DNA of 64,000 nt from an uncultured Oscillospiraceae bacterium. Lineage in GTDB: Bacteria > Bacillota > Clostridia > Oscillospirales > Oscillospiraceae. Below are positions 55,227 through 63,949 of the stretch, piece after piece. The translations under genes and the position numbers were made by a program. The DNA lies in contig CANQRM010000011.1 of the NCBI GenBank assembly GCA_947626265.1, positions 32,867-96,866 of the forward strand, written 5' to 3'. The notes beneath the pieces are model-generated. The model searched no databases, was not told the origin of the DNA, and saw nothing but the letters and a program-made list of their open reading frames with translations. How positions within the stretch are numbered: the stretch's first letter is position 1; each line of letters opens with the position of its first letter.

Positions 55227-56195
55227 TCACCAGACCGCGAAGTCCTTCTCCAGATAGTTTTGAACATATTCCCGGGCGCCGTCCTCCAGGGAGTAAAACG
55301 GCTTTGTATACCCCGCTTCCCGGAGCTTGTCCATGGACGCCTCCGTGAAGTACTGATACTTCGACCGGAGGCTCTCCGGCATCTCTATATATTCGATGTG
55401 CTCCGGCAGTCCCAGCGCCGCGAAGATAGACCGGCCCAGGTCGGCAAAGGAGCGCGCCTTTCCCGTCCCCAGGTTGAAAAGCCCACTGACGGCCGGATGC
55501 TCCATCATGAACAGCACCGCGCTGCAGATGTCCTTCACATAGACGAAATCCCGCAGCTGGCCGCCGTCGGCATACTCCGGGCGATAGGACTTGAACAGCC
55601 GTATCACGCCCTCCGCCTTGACGGTGCGGTAGCCGTGCAGGATCACGCTGGCCATGCTGCCCTTGCAGTACTCGTTGGGCCCGTATACGTTGAAGAACTT
55701 GAAGCCCACATGCTGGGCAGGGCTTACCGTCTGCTTCTCCGCCCACAGGTCGAATATCTGTTTGGAATACCCGTACCCGTTCAGCGGCATGAGCCCTTTA
55801 ATGTCCATCCTGTCGGAAAAGCCCAGCGCTCCGTCGCCGTAGGTAGCCGCGCTGCTGGCGTAGATGAAGCTGATGCCCTGCTCCGCACAAAACGTCCACA
55901 GCGCCTTGGTAAAGGCGAAGTTGTTCTGATAGAGATAGTCAAAATCGTTTTCTGTGGTGGAACTGCACGCCCCCATGTGGATCACATGGGTGACCTTCCC
56001 GGCGAAGCGGGGCAGCTGCGCCAGAAAATCCTTTTTATGGATATATTCCGTGTACCGCTTGTTTCGCAGGTTCTTCCATTTCTCCGTGCAGGCGATATCG
56101 TCAACGATGACGATGTCCTCTATCCCGGCGTCATTCAGCGCCCGGACGATGCAGCTGCCGATGAATCCGGCGCCGCCGGTCACGATAACTCCCAT
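55227..56195 (-). CDS. hldD: ADP-L-glycero-D-manno-heptose 6-epimerase (HldD)
   Basis: A 322-residue SDR close to HldD/RfaD: VIVTGGAGFIGSCIVRALNDAGIEDIVIVDDI, KWKNLRNKRYTEYIHKKDFL, VIHMGACSSTTENDFDYLYQNNFAFTKALWTFC, SSAATYGDG, YGYSKQIFDLW (Tyr-x3-Lys) and FKFFNVYGPNEYCKGSMASVILH. It converts ADP-D-glycero- to ADP-L-glycero-manno-heptose, the last step of the pathway. The start directly follows the gmhB stop. Its presence implies that the L,D-heptose form is a building block of this glycan. Confidence 0.95.
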   Translation of the reverse strand: MGVIVTGGAGFIGSCIVRALNDAGIEDIVIVDDIACTEKWKNLRNKRYTEYIHKKDFLAQLPRFAGKVTHVIHMGACSSTTENDFDYLYQNNFAFTKALWTFCAEQGISFIYASSAATYGDGALGFSDRMDIKGLMPLNGYGYSKQIFDLWAEKQTVSPAQHVGFKFFNVYGPNEYCKGSMASVILHGYRTVKAEGVIRLFKSYRPEYADGGQLRDFVYVKDICSAVLFMMEHPAVSGLFNLGTGKARSFADLGRSIFAALGLPEHIEYIEMPESLRSKYQYFTEASMDKLREAGYTKPFYSLEDGAREYVQNYLEKDFAVW

Positions 56196-56768
56196 TTACT
56201 CTTCCTCCCCGGCCTGTAATATGAGTTCCGCGGCCTGCCGGATGTCGGCGGCGATCATGCCGTATCCCCCGTCCAGCTCCTGGTCCATGCCGTGGCCTGT
56301 GCGGACAAGGACGGCGTTTTTCATCCCGCAGTTTTTTCCAAATTCCACATCTGCCGACTTATCGCCTATCATGCAGCTGCGGCCCAGGTCGATGTCCAGC
56401 TCCGCCGCCGCCCGCAGGCCCATGCCCGGCGCCGGCTTCCGGCAGTCACACTGTATGCTGTACCGCGGCACCGTCCCCTTCGGGTAGTGGGGACAGTAAT
56501 AATCGCCGTCCAGATGCGCCCCGGCCTGTTCCAGCAGGCTGTACACCCGCCTGTTGACGGCGCGCACCTCCCGCTCGGTGAACATGCCCCGCGCCACGCC
56601 GGACTGGTTGGATACCATGACGATCAGATACCCGGCCGCCGAAAGACGGCGGACTGCCTCCGCCGCTCCGTCGATCAGCTGCACGCCGTCGGGGTCGGAC
56701 AGGTAGTCCATGTCCACGATGAGCGTTCCGTCTCTGTCCAAAAAAACTGCCTTTTTGCCCATAGCCAT
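56196..56768 (-). CDS. gmhB: D-glycero-D-manno-heptose 1,7-bisphosphate 7-phosphatase (GmhB)
   Basis: A 190-residue HAD phosphatase of usual GmhB length: KAVFLDRDGTLIVDMDYL (nucleophile Asp and acid/base Asp), VMVSNQSGVARGMFTE, zinc-binding YYCPHYPKG and CDCRKPAPGMG, and MIGDKSADVEFGKNCGM. It removes the C7 phosphate between the kinase and adenylyltransferase steps of HldE. A second GmhB-like domain is fused to the guanylyltransferase at 35058-36314; the two probably serve the beta (ADP) and alpha (GDP) branches. Confidence 0.93.
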   Translation of the reverse strand: MAMGKKAVFLDRDGTLIVDMDYLSDPDGVQLIDGAAEAVRRLSAAGYLIVMVSNQSGVARGMFTEREVRAVNRRVYSLLEQAGAHLDGDYYCPHYPKGTVPRYSIQCDCRKPAPGMGLRAAAELDIDLGRSCMIGDKSADVEFGKNCGMKNAVLVRTGHGMDQELDGGYGMIAADIRQAAELILQAGEEE

Positions 56769-58238
56769 TTATACGCCCGCGCGTATCTTCTCGACGAGGG
56801 CCGTCGTGGACAGTCCCTGTTCCAGGTCCGCGAACATGACCGTTCCTCCATACGCCTGGATGAACCCGGCGCCGGCCACGGTCTTGCCCTCCCAGTCTTT
56901 TCCCTTTACAAGCACATCCGGCCGGACCGTCTCGATCAGCTTCTGGGGCGTGTCCTCTGAAAACGGGACGATATAATCGACCATCTCCAGGGCCTCCAGC
57001 AGCTTCATCCGGTCCCGGAGCCCCACGATGGGCCGGGACGGGCCCTTCAGCCGCCGGATGGACTCGTCGCTGTTCACGCCCACCACCAGCACGTCCCCGA
57101 AGGAACGGGCCTGGCGGAAGGAGGCGATATGTCCCGCGTGCACCAGGTCAAAGCAGCCGTTTGTAAAGACGATCCGCCTGCCCTCCGCATGCAGATGCCG
57201 CGCCACGGAGGCGATCTGCTCCCAGGAGCATATCTTCTGCCCGGGAACGCTCTGGCGGTCGTCCAGGAGCGCGGCGTTGATCTCCTCCACGCTGGCGGTC
57301 TCCGCGCCGAATTTTGATACCACCACCGAGGCCGCCGCATTCGCCAGCCGGCAGCACACGTCCAGCGGCTCTCCCGCCGTCATGCACACCGCGATCACGG
57401 ATATGACCGTGTCGCCGGCGCCCGTCACGTCGCTCACCTCTTTGGCCGCGGCGGGAAAATCCTGCTTGCCGTCAATACCGCGGCTGATAAGAGACATCCC
57501 CTTTTCAGACCGGGTGACCAGCAGGTGGTCCAGCTGTACCCTCTCGCAGATCGCCCGGGCCGCCCAGGAGATATCCTCCTCCCCGGCCAGCCTTGTCATG
57601 CCGCTGGCCTCTGTCAGTTCCTTCAGGTTCGGCGTGCAGACCGTGGCACCCCGGTATTTGCTCCAGTCCGCGCCCTTTGGGTCGATGAATACGGGCAGCC
57701 CCCGTTTCCGGGACTCATCAATGAGAAGCTGCGCCGTCTCATGCGTCAGAACGCCCTTTCCGTAGTCGGAGAGCACGACGCCCCGGACGCCGGCAAATAT
57801 CTCCTCCGTGTACTGCCGCAGATAGGACAGAAAGCTCTCCTCCTGCCCCATTGCCGCCTCCGGCTCTTCCTCGTCGTAGCGGAGGAGCTGCTGGTTCTGC
57901 GCCACGATACGGGTCTTCAGACTGGTCGTCCACACCGGCGACCGGTGCACATGGGTGACGTCTATGCCCGCCGCCTTCAGTCCGGCGAGCAGATCGTCCC
58001 CTGCCGCGTCCGTACCTACGCATGTCAGCGCCTTCACGCCGCTTCCCAGGGCGATCACGTTCAGCGCCACGTTCCCGGCCCCGCCCACTCTGTGTTCAAC
58101 GCTCCTGACCTTCGCGACAGGCACCGGCGCCTCCGGCGATACCCGGGACACATCGCAGTACAGGTAACGGTCCATCATGTAGTCGCCCGCGATCAGCAGC
58201 TCCAGCTCAGGATGCCTTTTCATATGTATGTCGGCCAT
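56769..58238 (-). CDS. hldE: Bifunctional heptose 7-phosphate kinase/heptose 1-phosphate adenylyltransferase (HldE)
   Basis: A 489-residue two-domain enzyme. Residues 1-325 are a PfkB-type kinase: LLIAGDYMMDRYLYCDVSRVSPEAPVPVAKV, RVGGAGNVALNVIALG and the catalytic GAGDTVISVIAV. Residues about 350-489 are a cytidylyltransferase-like domain: IVFTNGCFDLVHAGHIASFRQAR with the H-x-G-H motif, GVNSDESIRRLKGPSRPI and DVLVKGKDW. Both activities of E. coli HldE are represented. It is followed directly by gmhB and preceded by gmhA. Confidence 0.96.
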   Translation of the reverse strand: MADIHMKRHPELELLIAGDYMMDRYLYCDVSRVSPEAPVPVAKVRSVEHRVGGAGNVALNVIALGSGVKALTCVGTDAAGDDLLAGLKAAGIDVTHVHRSPVWTTSLKTRIVAQNQQLLRYDEEEPEAAMGQEESFLSYLRQYTEEIFAGVRGVVLSDYGKGVLTHETAQLLIDESRKRGLPVFIDPKGADWSKYRGATVCTPNLKELTEASGMTRLAGEEDISWAARAICERVQLDHLLVTRSEKGMSLISRGIDGKQDFPAAAKEVSDVTGAGDTVISVIAVCMTAGEPLDVCCRLANAAASVVVSKFGAETASVEEINAALLDDRQSVPGQKICSWEQIASVARHLHAEGRRIVFTNGCFDLVHAGHIASFRQARSFGDVLVVGVNSDESIRRLKGPSRPIVGLRDRMKLLEALEMVDYIVPFSEDTPQKLIETVRPDVLVKGKDWEGKTVAGAGFIQAYGGTVMFADLEQGLSTTALVEKIRAGV

Positions 58239-58256
58239 GGCAGCTTCTCTTTTCCG

Positions 58257-58922
58257 TCAGTTCTTTCTCTCCTCGAACAGTTCCGCTTCAAGGATCGCGC
58301 ACAGCGCGTGATATACAGGCAGATGCAGTTCCTGTATCTTGAACGTCTCCTTTTCCGGAACACATATCACGGTGTCCGCTACCGCCCCGCATCTGCCGCC
58401 GTCCCCGCCGGTGAGCAGGATCGTCTCCATCTCCCTGGCTCGGGCCATCATCAGCGCCAAATAGATATTGTGGGAATTTCCGGAAGTCGAGATGCCAAAA
58501 AACACGTCGCCTTTTCGCCCCAGGCCGTTCACCAGCTGGGCCAGACTCGCGGCGGAGCCCACGTCGTTGGTGAACGCGGTATTGGCCGACGTCATAGACG
58601 TTAGGGATATCGCCGGAAGCGCGCCCTCGATCAGGCAGGACAGTTCCTCGCCCTCATTCCCATAGAGCTCCGACAGCCGGTCTGCCGCCGCGCGCTCCGG
58701 CGCCCGCCGGAACAGAAACGACTTCATCAGCTCTCCCGATATATGCTCGCAGTCCGCCGCGCTCCCGCCGTTTCCCGCCAGCAGCACCTTCCCGCCCCGC
58801 TCATAGCAGGTGCGAAGCCGCTCCAGCGCGGCATCTATGTCCCGCATGCAGGCGGTCAGCTGCGGATATCTTTGAAAAAGCTCCTCCCGGAGCATTTCTG
58901 CGTTTTTTTCTCTCTGCTTCAT
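58257..58922 (-). CDS. gmhA: Sedoheptulose 7-phosphate isomerase (GmhA)
   Basis: A 221-residue SIS-domain protein: GGKVLLAGNGGSAADCEHISGELMKSFL, SLTSMTSANTAFTNDVG, GDVFFGISTSGNSHNIYLAL and a C-terminal HLPVYHALCAILEAELF with the active-site His. It turns sedoheptulose 7-phosphate into D-glycero-D-manno-heptose 7-phosphate, the common precursor of both heptose-nucleotide routes in this locus. The ATG at 58922 starts the homologous part; a longer frame overlaps the wzt gene. Confidence 0.93.
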   Translation of the reverse strand: MKQREKNAEMLREELFQRYPQLTACMRDIDAALERLRTCYERGGKVLLAGNGGSAADCEHISGELMKSFLFRRAPERAAADRLSELYGNEGEELSCLIEGALPAISLTSMTSANTAFTNDVGSAASLAQLVNGLGRKGDVFFGISTSGNSHNIYLALMMARAREMETILLTGGDGGRCGAVADTVICVPEKETFKIQELHLPVYHALCAILEAELFEERKN

Positions 58923-58941
58923 TTCCCGTCTCGTTCTCTCT

Positions 58942-59676
58942 TCAGGATGACGTATAGCGGCGGCATATCTCACTCGCTCCGCCGATGTCAACGACCCGCC
59001 CATGGTCCAGCCACAGGACACGGTCGCACATTTCCTCTATCTGCTCTATGCTGTGGGACACAAAAAGGACGGTGGTCCCGCCGCCCATGAGCTCCCGCAT
59101 GCGTTCGCGGCTCTTCACCTGAAAGTCCGCGTCTCCCACGGCCAGTATCTCGTCCACGATCAGCACATCCGGCACCACCACCGCCGCTACGGAAAACGCC
59201 AGCCGCATCATCATCCCCGAGGAGTACGTGCGTATCGGGGAATAGATGAACTCACCCAGTTCGGAGAAATCCACGATCTTCTGGTAGTTCTCCTCCAAAA
59301 ACTCCTTGGAGTACCCCAGGATCGCGCCGTTGAGGAAGATGTTCTCATATCCGGTCAGGTCCTGGTCGAATCCGCTGCCCAGCTCAAGCATCGGCGCGAC
59401 GATGCCCTGGACCGAGACGGTCCCCCCCGTCGGCTTGAGAATGCCCGATATCACCTTTAAGAGCGTGCTCTTGCCCGCGCCGTTTTTCCCGATGATCCCA
59501 AACACCTCTCCCTTTTTCACGGAGAAGGAGACGTCGTCAAGCGCCAAAAATGTATCCCGCTGCAGTGTCTTTTTGAAACGTGAAATAGCATATTCCTTCA
59601 GGCTCTTGATCCTGTTGTGGTCGATCGAATACTGCATGCACACATGCCCGGCCACGATCTGGTCCTGAACATCCAT
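58942..59676 (-). CDS. wzt: Polysaccharide ABC exporter ATPase (Wzt-like, short form)
   Basis: A 244-residue ATPase of the polysaccharide/teichoic-acid exporter class: Walker A GIIGKNGAGKSTLLKVISGIL, the class-specific VQGIVAPMLELGSGFDQDLTGYENIFLNG, signature YSSGMMMRLAFSVA and Walker B VLIVDEILAVGDADFQ. It ends after the ATPase and lacks the C-terminal carbohydrate-binding domain of Wzt proteins that recognise a chain-end cap. The ATG at 59676 was chosen over an upstream frame without homology. It pairs with the permease 17 bases upstream. Confidence 0.9.
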   Translation of the reverse strand: MDVQDQIVAGHVCMQYSIDHNRIKSLKEYAISRFKKTLQRDTFLALDDVSFSVKKGEVFGIIGKNGAGKSTLLKVISGILKPTGGTVSVQGIVAPMLELGSGFDQDLTGYENIFLNGAILGYSKEFLEENYQKIVDFSELGEFIYSPIRTYSSGMMMRLAFSVAAVVVPDVLIVDEILAVGDADFQVKSRERMRELMGGGTTVLFVSHSIEQIEEMCDRVLWLDHGRVVDIGGASEICRRYTSS

Positions 59677-59693
59677 TTTCTCACCACCCCGCC

Positions 59694-61160
59694 TCAGATA
59701 TGGAGCACGAACCGGTCCTCCGTCTTTCGGAAGACGCAATAGCCGACAGCCAGCGGTACAGCCGCCATCGCAAAGCAGAGCAGATAGGCCTTGGGCTCCG
59801 GCGATATGCCATCCAGCAATACGATGCGGAAGAATCGGATGATATGGTACAGGGGGTTGAGCTTGAGGATATAGCTCTGCCAGCCGGTAACGATGTTCTC
59901 CGGGTAAAAGATCGGCGTAAGATACATCCACACCATATTCAACACGTTCCACAGAAACTGCGTATCCCGGAAAAACACCATCGCCGACGAGAGGACCATG
60001 CCCACGCCCATCGACAGCGCCAAAAGACATGCTACCGCAAAAGGAAGCAGCAGCACGGCCGGCGTTATCTTCGTCCTGGTCACCAGCATCACGATCAGCA
60101 GCGGCAGAAGTGACAGCAGGAAATTGATCATGCTCGACAGCGCCCGGCTCACCGGATATATGACCTTCGGGATATATACCTTCGTGATAAGCGAGGCGTT
60201 CCCGACGATCGCCGTGACCGAAAGGCTGGTCACTTCACTGAAAAAGTTGTAGCAGACGATGCCCGTCAGAAGATAAACAGCAAAGTTCTCTATATCCGAA
60301 CGGAAGATCGTTGAGAACACGATGTACTGTACGGTCATCACCAGCATGGGATTCAAAAAGCTCCACAGAACGCCCAGCGCGCTCCGCTTGTATTTCGTTT
60401 TGAAATCCCGCGATACGAGCTGTTCTATCAGAAACCGGTATTTCTTCATCGACCGCAGCATTTTCAGGAACGGCTGGCCGCTTCCCCTTTTCGCGCCGCG
60501 GAGCGTATACATGGAAAAGCCCGCCAGCAGGAGCGCCGCCGCAGCCGCGATCGCCCAATAGAAGGACCCCAGCCATATCTCCCGCCGGCCGGTCACCTGG
60601 AAACAGAGCCTCCCATCCTGGAGGACGCCGTCCACAGAGACCTTCTCCTCGTCCTGCAGTCTGATCTGCGCCTCGCCGCGCGCCAATGAGATGGAACTGC
60701 CGTAATACAGCGTGGGAACGCTCCCCTGGCTGCCGTCTATCACCGTGATCCGCAGCTTGGGCAGGCTGTCGGACCCAACCTCCAGCAAAGGATCGAAGTT
60801 TATCACCAGCTCCCCTTCGCCGGACAGCAGCGCCATGTCCATCGTCTCGTCATAGAGCGCGGCGCCATCCTCGTCGAGGATGCTCACCTCCATGATCCCG
60901 CCTACCGGGTAGTCATAGTCATAGCCGTAGCCATAGAGTTTCAGCTGCTGCAGTTCGTTCCCATCCAGCCGGAACGCCTGCTCTATCACCTTCCCGGTCG
61001 TCAGTTCGCCCACATCATTCGTGGCCCGGACGACCTCGCCCGTGTTGGTGAACGCATATTGGAGCTGCTCGCCGCCAACAAGGTAAAGGATCACCACTGA
61101 CAGGAAAAAAAGGACCCATATGATGGCCAATGCCTTTTTTACATATCGAATCTCTGTCAA
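59694..61160 (-). CDS. wzm: Polysaccharide ABC exporter permease (Wzm-like) with extra extracytoplasmic domain
   Basis: A 488-residue protein. After one helix (AIIWVLFFLSVVILYLVGG) comes an extracytoplasmic beta-rich domain (about 30-195: IEQAFRLDGNELQQLKLYGYG; ELVINFDPLLEVG; LPKLRITVIDGS), another helix near 200, and then a usual ABC-2 permease (about 235-488: LVSRDFKTKYKRSALGVLWSFLNPMLVMTVQYIVFS). Normal Wzm is about 260 residues. The extra domain is like those in the GT-C-like proteins of this locus and may touch the glycan during export. Confidence 0.88.
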   Translation of the reverse strand: MTEIRYVKKALAIIWVLFFLSVVILYLVGGEQLQYAFTNTGEVVRATNDVGELTTGKVIEQAFRLDGNELQQLKLYGYGYDYDYPVGGIMEVSILDEDGAALYDETMDMALLSGEGELVINFDPLLEVGSDSLPKLRITVIDGSQGSVPTLYYGSSISLARGEAQIRLQDEEKVSVDGVLQDGRLCFQVTGRREIWLGSFYWAIAAAAALLLAGFSMYTLRGAKRGSGQPFLKMLRSMKKYRFLIEQLVSRDFKTKYKRSALGVLWSFLNPMLVMTVQYIVFSTIFRSDIENFAVYLLTGIVCYNFFSEVTSLSVTAIVGNASLITKVYIPKVIYPVSRALSSMINFLLSLLPLLIVMLVTRTKITPAVLLLPFAVACLLALSMGVGMVLSSAMVFFRDTQFLWNVLNMVWMYLTPIFYPENIVTGWQSYILKLNPLYHIIRFFRIVLLDGISPEPKAYLLCFAMAAVPLAVGYCVFRKTEDRFVLHI

Positions 61161-61190
61161 ACGGCGACCTCTCTATGCTTTCACCCATGC

Positions 61191-62012
61191 TCAGCTATGG
61201 GTGTCGTACTTTCTCTTTTTCAGGCTCCGCAGGAACCATCCGGGAAGGAGTCCTGTCGCTATTGGCTTGACCACATACGGCAGCGCCTGCGGCATACGCC
61301 CCAATTCCCGGAACCTCTTATACCGTGTTCTGGCCTCATTGAACCGGTGTTTCATCCGGCGGTTTCCCTTTGGAGACGACGGCACTGTATAATCAAGCAA
61401 TACTTCCTGCAGATTGGCGCCCTGCATCCCCCTGGCGTACATGCGAAGCAGCAGATCGTAGTCCTCGCACAGCAGGCAGCCCCGGCTCTCCGAGTAACCC
61501 CCCACCGCCCGCAAGGCCGCGGCACGGAACAAAAGCGACGGATGTATGTACGGCTGGGTAACGTAGAAATCTTCCACCCTTGGCCGCTGGGGCAGTTTCC
61601 GCTCCCCTGTATCCTCTCCATCCCGGACAAGTTCCACATTGCAGCCTACAAATGAAATATCGTTATGCTCTTCCAGGAATCGTATTTGCTTCTCCAGCCG
61701 GTTCGGATAAGAGAAGTCATCGTCATCCATCCGGGCGATATACTCACCTGCAGCCTCGCTCAGACACCGATTCAGCTTCACCGCCAGGTCCAGACACTCT
61801 CCGTCCCGTATGAGTTTCACTCGCCTGTCTTCTCCGGCAAGCTGTTCCAGAAGGACTCTTGCCGCCGCGGTGGAGCCATCGTCACAGACGAGCAGCTCCA
61901 GGTTGGAGTAGGTCTGGTACAAGACAGACCGCACCGCACGTTCCAAAAGTGCAGTATCCGCGCGCGTGTACCGCACGCCCATGATGACTGAGACCAGCGG
62001 GCGTTCACTCAT
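61191..62012 (-). CDS. Glycosyltransferase family 2
   Basis: A 273-residue GT2 enzyme, GT-A fold: PLVSVIMGVRYTRADTALLERAVRSVLYQTYSNLELLVCDDGSTAAA, YIARMDDDDFSYPNRLEKQIRFLEEHND with the Asp-x-Asp motif, and CLLCEDYDLLLRMYARGM with the catalytic acidic residue. No membrane helix; probably cytoplasmic, adding a sugar to the lipid-linked glycan. First glycan gene after the two recombinase-like genes; its ATG directly follows the stop of the second of these. No classical initiating transferase (WecA or WbaP type) is visible. Confidence 0.9.
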   Translation of the reverse strand: MSERPLVSVIMGVRYTRADTALLERAVRSVLYQTYSNLELLVCDDGSTAAARVLLEQLAGEDRRVKLIRDGECLDLAVKLNRCLSEAAGEYIARMDDDDFSYPNRLEKQIRFLEEHNDISFVGCNVELVRDGEDTGERKLPQRPRVEDFYVTQPYIHPSLLFRAAALRAVGGYSESRGCLLCEDYDLLLRMYARGMQGANLQEVLLDYTVPSSPKGNRRMKHRFNEARTRYKRFRELGRMPQALPYVVKPIATGLLPGWFLRSLKKRKYDTHS

Positions 62013-62576
62013 TCATCTCTCCCACCCGTGCTCCCGCTGCTCTTTGTCCAGTTTCTCCTGCATGAGCCGATTCACGGTCTCGGCCATCAGCTCGGCCCGG
62101 GTGGTCTTGTACAGGTTCTGCAGCGCCCGTGCGCTTGTCGCGCCGTCATCAATACCTGCGGCCCGGCTCACATCCCTGATCTGTTCCCGGACCGTTATCA
62201 CGCTCGTGGGCACACCGGTCTTGTTTACAAATATCGCTCCGCTGGAGACGCCATTGCGCCGGGCGTAGGCCAAAAGCTCCTCCCGCAGGCTGTCCGGCAG
62301 ACGGATGGTCCTATCCTCCGTCCGGATCTCGCCGGTCTTGACCTCCTCCACCGTCAGTGCCAGAAGCTCCTGCTGCTGGAAGCCCGTGCTGACGAAGGCC
62401 CGCATAGCGAGATATGCCAGCACCTTGCGCATTTTCCGTGCCGTCTTCAGCAGTTCAAGGTACTGGTCCCGGGTCAGTTCTTTCGCCGCCGGTTCCGGGG
62501 CGAATGCGACCTCCCTGGGAGTCTGTTTGACCGGGCGCCGCCGTATCCGGTTTTGACTGCGTGGTATCTCCTGCAT
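62013..62576 (-). CDS. Degenerate tyrosine-recombinase-like protein (single domain)
   Basis: A 187-residue protein similar to a tyrosine recombinase catalytic domain (ELTRDQYLELLKTARKMRKVLAYLAMRAFVSTGFQQQELLALTVEEVKTGEI), but the key residues are gone. The first catalytic Arg of TGxRxxEL is replaced (TGFQQQELLAL), the HxxR box reads ARALQNLY, and no LGH or Tyr follows. It matches the repeats of the upstream gene. A clear GGGAGG ribosome site and tight coupling to neighbours suggest it is expressed, perhaps as a regulator of the glycan operon. Confidence 0.75.
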   Translation of the reverse strand: MQEIPRSQNRIRRRPVKQTPREVAFAPEPAAKELTRDQYLELLKTARKMRKVLAYLAMRAFVSTGFQQQELLALTVEEVKTGEIRTEDRTIRLPDSLREELLAYARRNGVSSGAIFVNKTGVPTSVITVREQIRDVSRAAGIDDGATSARALQNLYKTTRAELMAETVNRLMQEKLDKEQREHGWER

Positions 62577-62578
62577 TC

Positions 62579-63949
62579 TTAAACCTCCCAGCCCGCTATA
62601 AGCTGCTCCTGCTCCGCCTGCCGGTCCATTGCCTGCTCTACCAAGACCGCAAAGTTCGCCTCAACTGCCGCCTTTGTAGTCTTATACAGCCGCCGCAGGC
62701 ACTGAGGATTGCACTTCTCGCTGGACACTCCCGCCTCGTCGCTCAGTCTTGTGATAGACTTCACAACGTTGGTACGGCACATAGCTTTGTCCCGGTTAGA
62801 TACAAAGATGGGCCCCGCGCCGATGCTCTGCCGCTCCGCATACGCTAAAAGCTCCCGGCACAGACCGGCGGGCAGATGCAGCACACTGCGTTTGCCGCTG
62901 GATTCGACTGTCATACCACCGGCCTTTGCCGCCTCCACAGTCACCTTGCCCAGCTGCTGCACCGGCAGGTCGCATGAGGCAAATAACTTCACCATCAGGT
63001 ACTCCCGCTCCCTGTCCAGCCGCTTCGCCGCCTGCAGCAGCTGCAGGTACTCACTCCGGGTCAGCTCCGGTTGAGGATTCTTCTCCTGCTTTGGCAGGTC
63101 CGAAAGCTGATACTCCCGATGGCCGATATAGTCCAGAAACCCATTCGCCACGATGGCGAAACTGTTGATCGTGTTGGGTGCATAGCCTTTTTCCTGCAAC
63201 AATTCGACCCATCGGGCCAGGGTCCCCCTGCGGATGCATTTGTCCTCCGGCAGGTCATTGTAGAGCTGCCTCAGGATGCTTCCGTACTGACGGGTAGCCG
63301 CTGTGCGCCCTTTGGCGCGCAGGATGATCATGTACCCCTCAATATCCTCATGAGTCATCTGGATGCCAGAATCATCGGGTGCAGACCATGGAACACCGCT
63401 CTCTTCCGTCATTACTTCCATTCCGGCAGTTTTTTGCGCTGGAAGTGGTTTCTCATGAAGCTTTGGCAAAACCGGGAGGCGCTCGGCATCCGCCTGTTGG
63501 TTCATAATCTGTTCCGCCATATCGGCAGCCCGGGCATCTACCTCAGACTTTGTAGCCCGATAAAGTTTCCTCAGCGCGCTTGGACGGCACTTTTCTTCCT
63601 CCAGTCCCGCCGAGCGGCACAGGTCATACAGGAATCTGGATACCTGTGTCGAGTTGTAAGGCTTCCCGCTGCTAGAGGAGAACACCGGCCCTGTTTGGAT
63701 ATTCTTCCACTCCGCATAGGCCGTGAGCTCATCCCGCAGGCCGGCTGCCAGCGGCACGACGTCATGTTCCACCTTCAACTCTCCCGCCCGGACAGCTTCC
63801 ACTGTCAGCCTCGGCAGGCCCATTACCGACACGCCGGTAGTGGCCATCACCTTCACCAGCAGGTACGCCTGTTCCCGGTCCAGCAGTTTCGCTGTGTCCA
63901 GAAGATGCAGATACTCTTCCCGGGTGATATCCGCGCCCACAGTCCACAT
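62579..63949 (-). CDS. Degenerate tyrosine-recombinase-like protein (two catalytic-like domains)
   Basis: A 456-residue protein with two integrase-like catalytic domains (about 10-150 and 295-445) around a SAM-like core-binding domain (about 205-285: TRQYGSILRQLYNDL, WVELLQEKGYAPNTINSFAIVANGFLDYIG). Each half has the 'TREEYLHLLDTAKLLDREQAYLLVK' type helix pair, but the catalytic Arg I is replaced (TGVSVMGLPRL, SCDLPVQQLGKV). The HxxR box keeps only Arg (SALRKLYRAT, QCLRRLYKTT), and LGH and the nucleophile Tyr are missing. It is probably not a recombinase. The ATG at 63949 follows AAGGAG. It leads the polysaccharide operon, whose promoter lies past the window. Confidence 0.75.
   Translation of the reverse strand: MWTVGADITREEYLHLLDTAKLLDREQAYLLVKVMATTGVSVMGLPRLTVEAVRAGELKVEHDVVPLAAGLRDELTAYAEWKNIQTGPVFSSSSGKPYNSTQVSRFLYDLCRSAGLEEEKCRPSALRKLYRATKSEVDARAADMAEQIMNQQADAERLPVLPKLHEKPLPAQKTAGMEVMTEESGVPWSAPDDSGIQMTHEDIEGYMIILRAKGRTAATRQYGSILRQLYNDLPEDKCIRRGTLARWVELLQEKGYAPNTINSFAIVANGFLDYIGHREYQLSDLPKQEKNPQPELTRSEYLQLLQAAKRLDREREYLMVKLFASCDLPVQQLGKVTVEAAKAGGMTVESSGKRSVLHLPAGLCRELLAYAERQSIGAGPIFVSNRDKAMCRTNVVKSITRLSDEAGVSSEKCNPQCLRRLYKTTKAAVEANFAVLVEQAMDRQAEQEQLIAGWEV

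Noticed and set aside
59422..59428. C7 run in the wzt gene as a fifth contingency tract
   Set aside because: It codes part of the conserved PTGGTVSV segment of the ATPase and is short; likely ordinary codon use.
62013..63949. Active integrase marking a mobile island
   Set aside because: Catalytic Arg, LGH and Tyr are missing, and no att-like repeats or tRNA gene are visible in the window.
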